Shown: positions 36,758 through 53,482, counted from the stretch's first letter. The stretch is 64,000 bases of DNA from Cliona cf. orientalis (GCA_963930775.1 OZ005705.1:1488001-1552000), one strand, 5' to 3'. Numbers and translations: made by a program. The notes: a model not told the origin generated them from the sequence alone.

Positions 36758-39700
36758 ATGATGAAGTTGACAGTAGTCACATCGCTGCTGGTTCCACGGA
36801 TAATATTATTATTATTGTTGCTATTGCCAAAGGTAAGTGACAACTGTGATACATGCAGTATGGTCATATTTATGATCAACCATTAGCTGAATAAACGCTG
36901 CATGAGTCCAGACATCTTTGGGGCAATAAATTTTATTTTAAACGTGTTTGTTGCAGTTCACTGAGGCAGACTTTGTGCTGGAGGTGAGGGCTCACTCTTA
37001 TGAGAATATCGGCAATAGGGGCCATGGTGACAGCGATGGTGGCTGCTGTGATCCTGTTTGTGGAGTTTGTGACAATCTGTTTGTCTTTTGTCTGCAAGAA
37101 TCGTCTACAGCAAATGATGGAGGCCCTAATGTCTGTCCACTGGGCAGGTACAATACAGTATCATCTATAGAAGATGATAGTTTCACCTTCAGCTCACCAA
37201 TTGCCAGTGGTGTGCCAAATCCAATGACCTTCAATGGAAGTGTGTGGCCCGTAAGTCATATACTGCATAAATTAATACAAGCTCACCCTTCACACATAAT
37301 AATAATTTTATGGTATTGTACGTAAAAACAATGCAGGGTGCAGTGAGACTATTTATTCAAATAGAGGATTATGATCCCATTGGTTCCAACGACCACATTG
37401 ATGATGTGTTTGTCACTATAATGCTCACTCCGAATTCCTCATTTAATTCAAGAACAGCATATGTTGGTATCACCGAAAACAGCAGGATTGAACTGAGCTT
37501 TAGACTTCAGTGCATGAACAGCTTCTACGGCAGTAATTGTACTACATTTTGTATGCCTAGAAACGATAGTGAAGGACGCTATGACTGTGGACCTGATGGA
37601 GAGAGGATATGCTTGAGTGGATGGAGTGACCCCTCCAGAAATTGCACCATATGTAAGTTGACACCATGCATGCATGGTGCATGCAGCGAGACCAGCTAGC
37701 ATCTTAAGATTCACTTGTCTATAATATATTAATGCATACAAATGGCCAGCATTACATTCAACTAATGATGGTTAGCTATCTATCCTGATAAAGAATATTC
37801 AAAGTGTGACGTATACACCTTGGAAGTGCATAAAACTTCAAAGATAATAATAATATTATTATTATTTCTAGACCTTTTCTGTGAACAAGAGGCACCCTGC
37901 CAGAATGGAGGCAACTGTACTAATGATGGTGGTGGTGGCTACTTCTGTTCCTGCCTCCCAGCATTCAATGGCACCAACTGTGAAATCAAAGTAGACGAGT
38001 GTGCTTCAGATCCCTGCGTGAATGGAGCCTGTCAGCAGGTATTCTGTATACACATCATGCACCTTCTGCTACCAGTTGAGTAACCAACACATGTGCACAT
38101 AATATTACGATTCTGCTACTAATCTTCAATATTCTTCCTATAGGATCAGATCAATGGCTACCAGTGTGTCTGTGAGGCAGGGTGGACTGGGGAAAGGTGT
38201 GGTGTTAACATTGATGACTGTGCTGCTGATCCTTGCCAGAATAATGGTACTTGCCATGTGAGTTCACATGTAGATAAAATGATAATAATTACTATAGTTA
38301 TACGATGTCATAATATTCATGCATTCAGGATCAAATTGCTGGCTACATCTGTGTCTGTCTGCCAGGCTGGACTGGTGCTAACTGCACTGAAGATTCCACA
38401 GATGAGTGTGTCCCTCAGCCTTGCATGAATAATGCCACCTGTATTGTAAGTGAATGTAATTATTAACCCTTGCTGCAAAGCGTAGGCGGAGGTTTACTGC
38501 AATCGTTTGGTATGGAAGCCGAGAAGTGCACTTTAGCTACCGCATGACGCCCATTTAATTTCCACATGTGGAGGGAAGAGTGATCCTGCTCAGTGGAGTA
38601 GTAGTGTGCAGCTGTTGCAACTTGCCGGTGCAGTCTGTGTTTACATAGCACCTACCCCAGCTACATGACTCAGGCGCTGATCCAGAAATTTTTCATGCAA
38701 GGTGGCTGATGGGGTGGCTACCTATAGTAAACTATACTGGTGCAAAGGGGGTGGCTGGTTAATAACGGTGGACATCTCCTATACTACGTCGCATGAAACA
38801 GAACTAGTGAAAGGGGGTGGCCAGCCACCCTATCCCCCCCCCCCCCCCCCCCCCGATCAGCCCCTGTGACTGATTGCCATTCTGTGCTTTGCTGGTCAGT
38901 TATCAATGCAGTGATAGTGTAAATATAGGTAGTGACTCTCAAGTGCATACTGAATTCAGTTGAAGTGTGTCACAGAGGATTCAGTTTATATAGTGACATA
39001 GCCAGGTGCCTTCCCCCAACTCTTAGATCAAGAGAACAGTACACCCAGGTGCAGCTGCAGGGTATGTAGTTCAATACTCCTGATATTACGTATGATATTG
39101 AACATGCATAGTATTATACACGGTGAGCTATATGCATGCATGCATACGTGTATAGCGGTGAGGGTCTGCACTCCTGTGCATTCATTTTGATCTGTATAAT
39201 ATATAGACACAATAATTATTGCTAATCTCATGCAGGATCAATTAAATGACTATGAGTGTTTATGTCAAGAGGGCTATTTTGGTCACAACTGTGATAACAT
39301 TAACATCACTGATTACTGTCTTCCTCAACCTTGCCAAAATGGAGCCAACTGCAGCAATCTCTTGGAAGATTATCAGTGTAATTGTTCACAAGGTTTTGAT
39401 GTACGTATGTAATGTGATCATGCACCTTTTTCTTGAAATGCTTTCAAGGGGTATGATTTGTGCATATACCCTTGCATTGTACAGGGAAGGAATTGTGAGA
39501 ATGATTTGAACATGTGTCGCTCCAGCCCTTGTCTCAATGACGGAACATGCAGCAACTCTCCCGACTCGTTTGAATGTACCTGTGCCCAAGGATTCAATGG
39601 CTCTACCTGTGAACTCATGATCAACATCACTGATACAAAGCCTACTCTGCAAGGTGAGATTTCTGATTGCATATACATCTTAGGAAATTTAATAGTCCAG

Positions 39701-40006
39701 TGGAATCCCTCTATTTCAGACACCCAGACCCTGACCCTTAAGAACAGCTTGAGGTGTCCACATAGTATTATACAGGGGTATTTTTTTTTAACGAAGCTGT
39801 GATGGGGCCGGCTCCATAAGCGTAGTATCCTGATTTAGGGATTGTCCTAGTTTCAGAAGTGCATGTCCTTAAATTAGTGGTATCGATATCACTGTATGCT
39901 CTCTTAATTTTGATTCCATGCAGGTTCATCTTCAGGGAGTGGCATAAGAGTAATCGTGCCCGCAGTAGTATTACCGGTACTGGTGTGGTGGCTATTCTGG
40001 TGGTGA
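36758..40006 (+). CDS. Delta: D6: Delta-like DSL ligand, 6 EGF repeats, stop inside the transmembrane exon
   Basis: Seen: exons 36758-36832, 36957-37250, 37337-37652, 37872-38038, 38144-38257, 38329-38445, 39236-39400, 39485-39653 and 39924-40006; 499 residues to the TGA at 40004-40006. Signal peptide, MNNL, DSL ([11 protein letters not shown]), six EGFs (the single-cassette version of D4), no atypical EGF1-2. Against D4 the transmembrane exon lacks 25 bp, shifting the frame; the chain ends [19 protein letters not shown]. That hydrophobic end may still anchor in the membrane but there is no cytoplasmic tail. A tail exon survives downstream at 40343-40401 (TSIKLADSESGYGDD then TAG) but is out of reach. 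Known: Delta without a tail generally cannot be endocytosed to activate Notch and can act as an inhibitor. It may instead be a young pseudogene. Confidence 0.7.
38446..39235 (+). other. D6 intron 6 (0.79 kb) enlarged by an insertion
   Basis: The matching D4 introns are 76 and 78 bp. The extra length includes an inverted-repeat element at 38671-38866 and unrelated sequence. No exon seen. Confidence 0.6.
38671..38866. mobile_element. short inverted-repeat element (MITE) in a D6 intron
   Basis: 196 bp starting CAGGCGCTGATC and ending GATCAGCCCCTG, flanked by the direct repeat TGACT on both sides (38666-38670 and 38867-38871), a 5-bp target duplication. Contains a 21-base poly-C run (38834-38854). 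No coding capacity. Confidence 0.75.
39695..39780. repeat. dispersed repeat, copy 3
   Basis: Same repeat as 31900-31985, in the intron before the D6 transmembrane exon. Confidence 0.65.
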
Positions 40007-40484
40007 CTATTGTTTGTGTGAAACGTAAAGCACATGTAACTATTGTTGTGTTTGATACTGCAAGCTAGTCAGTTAATCATTATTATTAGCCTGTGCACAC
40101 GTGCACAGCAGCATTAATAAAGAACTATAATAATAATTATTATTATATACACTGAACACACACAAGTCTTTAATAAGGCCTTGGTGCATGCATGTACTTT
40201 CAGCAATGGTTAGCATTATTATCATGCAGCCACTATTTTATGCAATCTTAAATTTCTGCTGCATAATTATATTATTGCCGCTCAATTTAATTTTTGACTT
40301 GAAATGCTCCAGTGATTCGAAATGCCAATCTCTTACTAACAGATCACAATGACACTTCCATAAAGTTGGCTGACTCTGAGAGTGGCTATGGAGATGATTA
40401 GCTACAAACTTGAATGAACGTCACACATTCAAAATTCATCATTCAGGGGATTGCTGAATAGCTAGTAAAGGAAGTAGAGACAGA

Positions 40485-40544
<60 letters not shown>

Positions 40545-41080
40545 ACAATTGCATGCAATAATCAGTGGTGTAGATCTATCTACGATTCTGTAGCAGCTGG
40601 TAATGTTTACTGTACTATTGCTTGCCGCTTTTGTCAGCTATATGCAAGTGTACAGTAACAGTTTACTTACATTCAATAAGTGTTTATTGCAGCATACAAT
40701 TCATAATGCTGTGCAGTTTGCACAATATACTATGGAGTGTTACAGTAGTGAGTAACTTTGTCTACCTCAGCTGTGCCCAGATATCCACTCAGATCAGGTG
40801 CATGAATTCAGCTATATCTAGCTAGTAGTAGTAAGAAAGTACATACCAAACAAGTTAGTAGATAATTTCCGGCTCGTTGCTTGTACAAAACCTTTCCTTG
40901 GTCCAGCAAGCCAAGCAAGTGGGGGGATTAAATTATGTAATCTCCCCCCGCCCCTTCCCACGGATAGTAAGAGGTGTGGCTTATTGCTGTCACGCATTTG
41001 AGCTCCACCCACTCCAATTCCAGGTATTAATCTTAAAACAGGGAGAATAATCGAACATAGTTGATACAGTCCAGAGCGAA
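40007..41080. other. D6 3' remnants, microsatellite and D7 promoter
   Basis: Contains out-of-frame remains of the D6 transmembrane exon, an orphan tail exon at 40343-40401, a (GA)n microsatellite at 40489-40543 and GAGCTCCACCCACTCC at about 41000, 75-80 bp before the D7 start. Largely the second copy of 34864-35706. Confidence 0.6.
40489..40543. repeat. (GA)n microsatellite
   Basis: About 27 GA units. Absent from the paralogous copy near 35165. Confidence 0.95.
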
Positions 41081-46057
<4,977 letters not shown>

Positions 46058-46259
46058 TAACACTAAGCATATAAGAGGGTGATCATAGAACAAATATAGT
46101 AGCTAGGAGCATAGTATAATACATGGCCAGAGTGAACAGCTATACTACAACCGTGGCAGCACATAATATTATTATACATGCAGTAAAACAGTAAAGTAGC
46201 TAGATTCATTAGCTAGCATACAGCTTGTAGCTATAAAAATTAATCATTGTCATTGCATA

Positions 46260-47342
46260 TTAAAATTTTGCAAACCAATCATTATTGATTGGTAAAACAA
46301 AATTCAACATACTAAGCCGTTGTTGCAGCAATAGTCTATGCAGCCTGCTCTCTTTTCTCTTGTATCTCCCTTGACGTACCCGCTCTAGTCCAAGTTTAAA
46401 CACTGGCTGCTTCCAGAAGTTCTTCAGCACATCGTATGTCGTCATGTCAGAGAGCAAGAGAAATAGCTGGAAACCCAGCAGCAAAGTAAGCACGATGAAA
46501 CCACCAACCACTGGAATCAGATAGTCTCCGTATGGCTCAAGCATGGAGCAAATATCACTTTCTTCGCTTAGATAATTGATCCCAAGACGTCCCCAAGTAA
46601 GTGGAAAGAAGCATTCACCAAAGTAGAACAAGCTAGTAGCAATGGCATAGTCGAGGCCCATCCATGCATACACTAAGAAAAGAAAGAAATGGGAGTAGTT
46701 GTAATAGCCGACACAGTTGCCCGTAAAGGGACAGTGGTGGTCCATGTATAGAATGGTCTTGCAGCACACGGTGCAGTAGTGATGTCGGTTGTCAAAGGTG
46801 GGAACACATGTGGCGGCACCCACTCCATGATCCTCTGTTGAGGCTGATTTGTGCCGAGATTGTTCCTGGTCGTTATTTGTAGTATTAGATAGTCCCGAAG
46901 ATGTACGCTCAGTACGTATACTGGGAAAAGACGACTGCGGTATGTCACCACTTCCTGTATCAGATTTGGGTATAGAAGGCAGGGAGGAGGAAGATTCCTC
47001 ACTGGGTAGTGCCGAGTCAGCACAATAGCCAGGACACAGAAATGTAGCCAAGTAGTAGTTTATGGTCATGTTGAGCCACACACAATAGGCAAACACACAA
47101 TGAAGCAGGAGCTTGACAGAGCGAAATGGAACATTTGGCATAAGAGGGATGAATACGAACACATGCTGGCCCAGTCCAGTGATGAAGAATGTTGTCATGA
47201 GGATACGGAGAAGGTAGACAGAGAGTTTGTCTGTGAGTCTCTTTATCCTCCACTGGGGAAAGAGGAGCCTGAGCAGATCCACTAGCAGTGGGGTCTGGGA
47301 CAGAGCTATCAGGGAGATCAGAAGAAAAATGAACCAGAGCAT
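46260..47342 (-). CDS. DHHC-type protein S-palmitoyltransferase A (intronless)
   Basis: Seen: one exon, 360 residues. Hydrophobic segments at about residues 1-20, 45-65 and 80-105, and two more after the cysteine-rich domain. Catalytic block YMDHHCPFTGNCVGYYNYSHF with DHHC at 201-204. Upstream it reads HHYCTVC, so the first CxxC pair and KPxR of the usual zinc-binding DHHC domain are not recognisable, and CPW is CPF. Known: DHHC enzymes transfer palmitate from CoA to protein cysteines in Golgi, ER or plasma membrane. Paralogue of the two genes at 52-54.6 kb (shared N-terminus LLVDLLRLLFPQWR). Lack of introns in an intron-rich region suggests spread by retroposition before local duplication. 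Substrates unknown; it lies between D7 and D8, tail to tail with D7. Confidence 0.88.
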   Translation of the reverse strand: MLWFIFLLISLIALSQTPLLVDLLRLLFPQWRIKRLTDKLSVYLLRILMTTFFITGLGQHVFVFIPLMPNVPFRSVKLLLHCVFAYCVWLNMTINYYLATFLCPGYCADSALPSEESSSSLPSIPKSDTGSGDIPQSSFPSIRTERTSSGLSNTTNNDQEQSRHKSASTEDHGVGAATCVPTFDNRHHYCTVCCKTILYMDHHCPFTGNCVGYYNYSHFFLFLVYAWMGLDYAIATSLFYFGECFFPLTWGRLGINYLSEESDICSMLEPYGDYLIPVVGGFIVLTLLLGFQLFLLLSDMTTYDVLKNFWKQPVFKLGLERVRQGRYKRKESRLHRLLLQQRLSMLNFVLPINNDWFAKF

Positions 47343-48137
47343 ATCCTGGCCTGTCAGCTAAAGGATGCACGTGATGCGCCCGCCACGCTAGAATCATGGA
47401 ATGTGCACTGCACGTATCGCATTATGCGCATGCGCAGGTCGGGCGCGGCTCGACATGGCGCATGTGCAGCATGCAGATCGGAGCAAACAACGTAGGCATG
47501 ACTAAATCTCTGCCTTCCGGCCCATATTTTCATTTACCGTACTGGAAAGGGCTTGGTACATTAACATTGAGCATGGTTCATTGATTTAGTAGGAAGTCCC
47601 GGACATGCAGGATTTCGTAAACAAAATAAGTGGGGATAACCCAATAGCTACTGCAATGATCTCACTGAAAGGCCGTATAGCTCACTGAATTCTCAGATGA
47701 TGAAATTAATATCTTAATAAGTTGTAGAAGAGTTTTGAGTCTATCTCTAATCTTCAACAGGAACAAGCAAGAGCAAAGACACATAGTAACACATCAACAC
47801 GGCATTAACACGACTAGCCCAGCAACCAGAATATTCAAAGTAAGTGATGGTATGTAGCTACATCCTAGCAATGGCACATTTACACTGGCCCTTACAGTTA
47901 AAGAGTTCACTACTTTGCATAATCAACTAGCCTCGTCCCCAGACTATAATCAACAAGGTAAGTTTACTACTATTAGTAGCACATAATTAATTGTATTATC
48001 ATTGTGTTGTCATATTATGCATTTCATATTAGTATACTATGACATTTCATGTGAAGTTGTTATTATTGTATTAAAAATTTTCGTACCAGATCTAGCTATT
48101 AATTTTATCGGTAGCAAGTGCACACAGTATACTGAAG
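47343..48137. promoter_or_regulatory. divergent promoter region DHHC-A / D8
   Basis: Contains TGCGCATGCGCA at 47425-47436, the exact NRF-1 palindrome, within a CG-rich patch about 85 bp before the DHHC-A start. The rest is AT-rich. No GAGCTCCACCCA box was seen before D8. Confidence 0.55.
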
Positions 48138-49950
48138 ATGGCTAAAGTTCAAGTTATGTTTTTCTCTCTTCTGCTGTATATATATTTGAAGGTAACTCAG
48201 TGTTACAATTAGCAGATAGTTATATCAAGTAGTGAGGTATATAGATTGAAGTGATATTATTATCCCCAGTATAATAATGTAAACTACAACATGCATGATT
48301 TACACAGGTGGTGGTGGAAGCAAAGTATGTCCTAGAGATAAGAGCCCATACCTACCAAAATAAAGGGCATGGAGATAGTGAAGGTTTATGCTGTGAATCG
48401 ATCGTGTCGACACCCCCATCATGTGCATTTGACTGTGACAACATCTTTGTCTTTTGTCTTCGAAATACTAGCACGGCTCGAGATGATAATCCCCAGAATT
48501 GCCCACTAGGAAGATTCGATACAGTTGAGGATATTCCAGGAGGGGATGCCATTACTTTTAGTTCAGTTAATATTACATCTGAGGTGCCTAACCCAATGAT
48601 ATTTATAGGAGATGTTTGGCCAGTAAGTTCTGCAATAGCTAGCTATAGCTAATCATGCATTTTAATTGATATTGAGTCCAATGATCGTAAATATAGGGAA
48701 AAGTTCAGTTTTACATTGAAGTCACTGATGAAGATGTTAATAATAACAATGACCATGTTGATGATATCTATGCTGACATATCCTTATCTCCAAGTGCATC
48801 TGTGGACTCTCAAGTGATGTCATACAATGGTGACCATGGAAACAGTAGAATCCAGCTGAGTTTTCGGGTGCAGTGTGAAGAATTTTTCTTTGGCCAAAAT
48901 TGTACTACCTTCTGTCAGCCAACCGATGATATGACTGGCCATTATACCTGTGGACCTAATGGTGAAAGAATATGTCTGCAAGGATACTCAGGACTCTTCT
49001 GTGACCAGCTGCTTGCAAACACCACAGTACTGATGACTGCGGCCACAACCATGAATGGTATATTACACTTCTCCTGTATACGTAGTAACTATGCAAGAAT
49101 TTGGAGGTTTTTACATTACTATAGCATAAGTGCACATATCAACATGGCTTAGAATTTGGCAGAATCCATGCTAAATCATAATTTTCCTTAAATTTGCCAG
49201 TCAAGATATGACTACCTGATTTATGGGTAATTTTTCAGGCTCTCCTGGACCAGAGGCAAATGCAAACACAGCTGCAATAATTGGTGGAGGAGTGGGAGCA
49301 GGTGTGGGGGCTGTAGTGCTGCTAATGGTTATTATCATTGTTATAACTTGTATCGGTACAAAGGGAAGAAAAAGAAATAAGAAATGTAAGCAGTTGAACT
49401 ATTATTCCATAATATTAAGTGCATGATTGATTAGTTTTATTTAAATTTAGCGCTACCACCAAACACTTTATTCAACTATCCAAATGGATCCAGAGCAGGT
49501 ATGTGACACAAGCAAATATTAATTAACTACCATGTGTGCACGTGCGTGCGAAAAACTGTCCAACTACTTGCAGGTATTTGTAATACTTCACCTAATGGAG
49601 CATATGGAACTGGACCAGGTGAGTCTCTTTTATAATAATATGGTTCATGGTGCATTGCTAATAATTATTAATAAACTGTTCAACTTTAATAGATTACAAT
49701 GTGAATCAGATATCCAGTGATACTCAGCCCAACCTTGCCTATGGAGCTGGTGATGAAGAGACTGGTAAGCTTAAGTGACTATAGCTACAATGAATAATGA
49801 TCTACGTAGTTCCAACATGCAGATTCGCTATAATATAATTATTATATAATGTTGTACCTCATGCCTAATACTAATACTAATATTATTATTTTTTTATTAT
49901 GATCTCCAGGAACCTATACCTACATATGCGCAGCTGCAGGCGGACAATAA
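48138..49950 (+). CDS. D8: minimal DSL-domain membrane protein without EGF repeats
   Basis: Seen: exons 48138-48191, 48308-48622, 48697-49057, 49239-49385, 49451-49498, 49574-49618, 49693-49764 and 49910-49950; about 360 residues. Signal peptide, MNNL-like domain (YVLEIRAHTYQNKG, CDNIFVFCLRN), DSL domain (FFFGQNCTTFC, TDDMTGHYTCGPNGE, ICLQGYSGLFC), a short Thr-rich linker, then directly a Gly-rich transmembrane helix; no EGF. The tail is cut into small phase-1 exons and includes NLAYGAG. The last exon read in phase ends TYICAAAGGQ; a different frame of the same exon gives a longer end with TYAQLQ, so the C-terminus is uncertain. Domain order and exon phases match D1-D7. Inference: diverged Notch ligand reduced to its receptor-binding head, or an EGF-less form. 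Whether it binds Notch is unknown. Confidence 0.78.
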
Positions 49951-52145
49951 GACATGCAAAGAGCTCAGAGTTGAACATCCAAGTAGTGCTTATTACAAAC
50001 AAGACCTATTCAATTTATCGTAGACATTCATTAATAATCACTGTCATGCATTACCGGGTATTGAGAACTTTAAATTTGTCTTTAATAACAGAATTTGTTT
50101 TCAAAATAGCCATCCATGGTAAACATAATGTTATGTTGTCATTGTCAAGCAGAGAACTGAATAAGGCGTATATAGCTAATCATGCATGTAGCTACATGCA
50201 CAGATTGCATGAGAGGGGATTCCCACATGCCATGGATGCATGCGTGCATGTAAACAAGCTGAACTAATGTGCATATCATTAAATTTTACTTATAAAAACT
50301 TTCAATGTGATTGCCATTAAGGCATCAGGGTATGGAACCTGTTTGTCAGGATCCAATTACATAATTACATGTATGGTATATAGCTATGTTAATAATAGCC
50401 GGATTTGGAAATTGGCACATCACTAATTGCATTAATAATTTCCTCTAAATACGGCTGCTATATTATTATTATAGTTGCATGGTGGACATGTGGGAGCAGG
50501 TGAGTGTGAGTGTGCCACGGTGTGTGTGGGAGGGAGGGTCACTATTATATTTTTATGCATGAACTTGAAGAGAACGAAGGTGTGGGGGCTGTAGTGCTGC
50601 TAATGATTACTATCATTGTTATAACTTGTATCGGTAAAAAGGGAAGAAAGAGAAATAAGAAATGTAAGCAGTTGAACTATTAAGTGCATGATTGATTAGT
50701 TTTATTTAAATTTAGCGCTATATACCACCAAACACTTCATTCAACCATCCAAATGGATTCAGAGCAGGTATGTGACACAAGCAAATATTAATTAACTGCC
50801 ATGTATGCACGTGCGTACATAAAACTGTCCAACTACTTGCAGGTATTTGTAATACTTCACCTAATGAAGCATATGGGGCTGGTGAGTCTTTTATAATAAT
50901 ATGGTTTATGGTGCATTGCTAATAATTATTAATAAACTGTTCAACTTAAATAGATTACAATTAATGTGCTATCCAGTGATACTCAGCCCAACCTTGCCTA
51001 TGGAGCTGGTGGCAATAATGATGAAGAGACTGGTAAGCTTAAGTGACTACAGCTACCTAGTTCCAACATACAGATTCACTATGTTGTACAGTGATGCCCT
51101 CATGCCTAATATTATTATTATGATCTCCAGGAACCTATACCTACATATGCGCAGCTGCAGGCGGACAATAAGACATGCAAAGAGCTCGGAGTTGAACATC
51201 CAAGTAGTGCTTATTACAGACGTATTCAATTTGACATAGACATTCATTAGTAATCACTGTCATGCATTACCGGGTGTTGAGCACTTGATCTATAATAACA
51301 AGATTTGTTTTCAAAATAGCCATCCATGGTAAACAAATTGATAATAATAATATTATTATTATGTTGTCAAGCAGAGAACTGAATAAGGCTTCTATAGCTG
51401 TATATAGCTAATCATGCATGTAGCTACATGCACAGACTGCATGAGAGGGGATTCCCACATGTACTTATAATTATTATTCATGGATGCATGCGTGCATGTA
51501 AACAAGCTGAACTAATGTGCATCGTTTATTCAAGACCTTCTAAAACTATCAATATGATTGCCATTAAGGCTTCAGGGTATAGAACCTGCATGTCAGGATC
51601 CAATTACATAATTACATGTATGGTATATAGCTATGTTAATAATAGCTGGATTTGGAAATTGGCACATCACTAATTGCATTAATAATTTCCTCTAAATACG
51701 GCTGCTATAATAAATATTATTATTATTATAGTTGCACAGTGGACATGTGGGTGTGTGTGGGAGGGAGAGTCACTAGTTTATGCATGAACTTGAAGAGAAT
51801 GAAAGTTATAATACCCTGCCGTCAGATCTATGTTGATATCATAATAATTATGTACTACAACATACGGCATGCAGGGTTTGCTATGGAAAACTGTTTTCTA
51901 TAGCCAGGCACCATCATCATAATAATTATGGCGCTTCACTCAGTGACATCTGCAAATTTCCCATGATGGCTTATAGCCAATAAAGCTGTTGTACCATGTA
52001 CCACCCAGCAAAATCCGGAAACATAATAATTAGTATTTGCCGATCGGCTCAATAATATTATGAAATTCACAAAAATATTTAATATAACTGACCAATCTCT
52101 TTGAGGCACCTGTGCCATAGTGATATATTCTATGAATACAAACAA
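49951..52145 (+). other. D8 3' flank plus duplicated copy of the D8 3' end
   Basis: About 49280-50560 is repeated at about 50579-51800. The second copy keeps part of the transmembrane exon (to 50664) and tail exons 50716-50768, 50843-50881, 50954-51032 and 51131 onward, but no signal, MNNL or DSL exon. A 4-bp TATA insertion in the copy of exon 5 shifts its frame. It is most likely a non-functional tandem duplicate; a longer alternative 3' end for D8 is less likely. The remainder to 52145 is AT-rich, presumably the DHHC-B 3' flank. Confidence 0.7.
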
Positions 52146-53363
52146 CTACCTAAAAAAGTTGTTGCTTGCCGGAATAAGGTACCAAAGTAGACTGGGACGC
52201 TGGCTTGCAATAAGTACATTCCAACGGCTATCCGGATCACGATACTTTCTATTACTCATCCTTTCTCGCATGAAACGAAACATCGGAAACCTTTGCCAGT
52301 TCTTTAAGACATTATAAGTCGATACGTCGGCCAACAAGAAGATCGTTTGAAGAAAGAGCATGTTGAAAGAGACGACAAACCCAGCAAACACTGGGAGAAA
52401 GATGTGAGTGTGTGCACCTAGTTCCATACACACTTGGCTTCTCTGTCGATCATGGATAAGTCCAAAGAACCAAAAGATATTCTTTAAGTCACAGTCGAAA
52501 AAGTACGGGAGAGTGATCACAGAAGCATAAGCTAGACCCACTACGCCGTACAAGAGTCCCACGTAGAAGTTTGAGTAGTTTCTCATTCCCGCACAGTTCC
52601 CTGTGAAGGGACAGTGGTGGTCAAGGTAGGGCACCGCAGTCTCGCAGATTTTGCAGTACTGAGTGCGTTTTGGCTGCCACTCCAGGCCAGTTTTTGGCCT
52701 AGGAGGCAGTGTGATGTATGGTGTAGCAGTCATAGGCAGATGCTGACCGTTCTGAACTTGTGGATGGTGTAATTCTATTGGATCTGTTTCACTGCTAGCG
52801 CTGGTTCCACCCTGCAATCCCTGGGCCAGACCCGTGGCTGGCTGTGGCCCCTGCCACCGACTCCTCAACGAGACGTCCTCGTCGCTTGTGATCACAATAC
52901 GAGGTTCTTGCATCCCCGTTCCAGGAGCTCTTGCCTGTGACTGCTGCTGTTGGGGTACAGCTTTTTCTTCGATGATGCTACTTTGAGCCGCGTGAGTTGT
53001 AGTACCCTGATGGGACGACTTCGGCTTTGCAGCAGACCTACCAGGATGCAGAAACACAGCAAAATAGTAGTTGCCAACCACATTGATCCATACCCACAAA
53101 GCAAAGCATATGTGAAGGATGCCCGCAACGGAGTGCAGCGGGTCGTTATCTGTCAGCAGAGGCAGATAGACGAAAAGGTGGTAGCCTAGACCGATACAAA
53201 AGATGGTGCCCATGACCACGAACAGGATCGAGTAGACGGCCTTGCTGGCCAGCCGTGCCACGCGCCATTGAGGGAAAAGGAAGCGAAGTAGGTCAATAGC
53301 GATGGGGATTTGTACGAGAGCCACCAGAAAGATGGTCACGTAGACGAACATGTAGGTCTCCAT
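52146..53363 (-). CDS. DHHC-type protein S-palmitoyltransferase B (intronless)
   Basis: Seen: one exon, 405 residues. N-terminal membrane segments with IAIDLLRFLFPQWR, a Gln/Ser-rich cytoplasmic stretch at about 115-220, the block WQPKRTQYCKIC, then YLDHHCPFTGNCAGMRNYSNF with DHHC at 248-251, and two further membrane helices. Ends in a hydrophobic/basic stretch similar to DHHC-C (SRWNVLIASQRPSLLWYLIP). As in its paralogues the first zinc-binding CxxC pair is not visible and CPW is CPF. Palmitoyl transfer is the family reaction; substrates cannot be told. 119 bp separate its start from the stop codon of the upstream DHHC-C on the same strand. Confidence 0.88.
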   Translation of the reverse strand: METYMFVYVTIFLVALVQIPIAIDLLRFLFPQWRVARLASKAVYSILFVVMGTIFCIGLGYHLFVYLPLLTDNDPLHSVAGILHICFALWVWINVVGNYYFAVFLHPGRSAAKPKSSHQGTTTHAAQSSIIEEKAVPQQQQSQARAPGTGMQEPRIVITSDEDVSLRSRWQGPQPATGLAQGLQGGTSASSETDPIELHHPQVQNGQHLPMTATPYITLPPRPKTGLEWQPKRTQYCKICETAVPYLDHHCPFTGNCAGMRNYSNFYVGLLYGVVGLAYASVITLPYFFDCDLKNIFWFFGLIHDRQRSQVCMELGAHTHIFLPVFAGFVVSFNMLFLQTIFLLADVSTYNVLKNWQRFPMFRFMRERMSNRKYRDPDSRWNVLIASQRPSLLWYLIPASNNFFR

Positions 53364-53482
53364 CCTTCAACGTGTGAATAATGAGAGGTCAAAGTACAAC
53401 AGAAAATTTCAAAAATTTTTTTAGTCATCGGTTATTTAGAGAAATGTAATGATGCGATACTGAAGATGTACTATACTTTTCA

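Noticed and set aside
38446..39235. A hidden EGF exon in the long D6 intron 6
   Set aside because: The EGF frame joins directly from 38445 to 39236 as in D4. The extra length is explained by the inserted inverted-repeat element and flanking AT-rich sequence.
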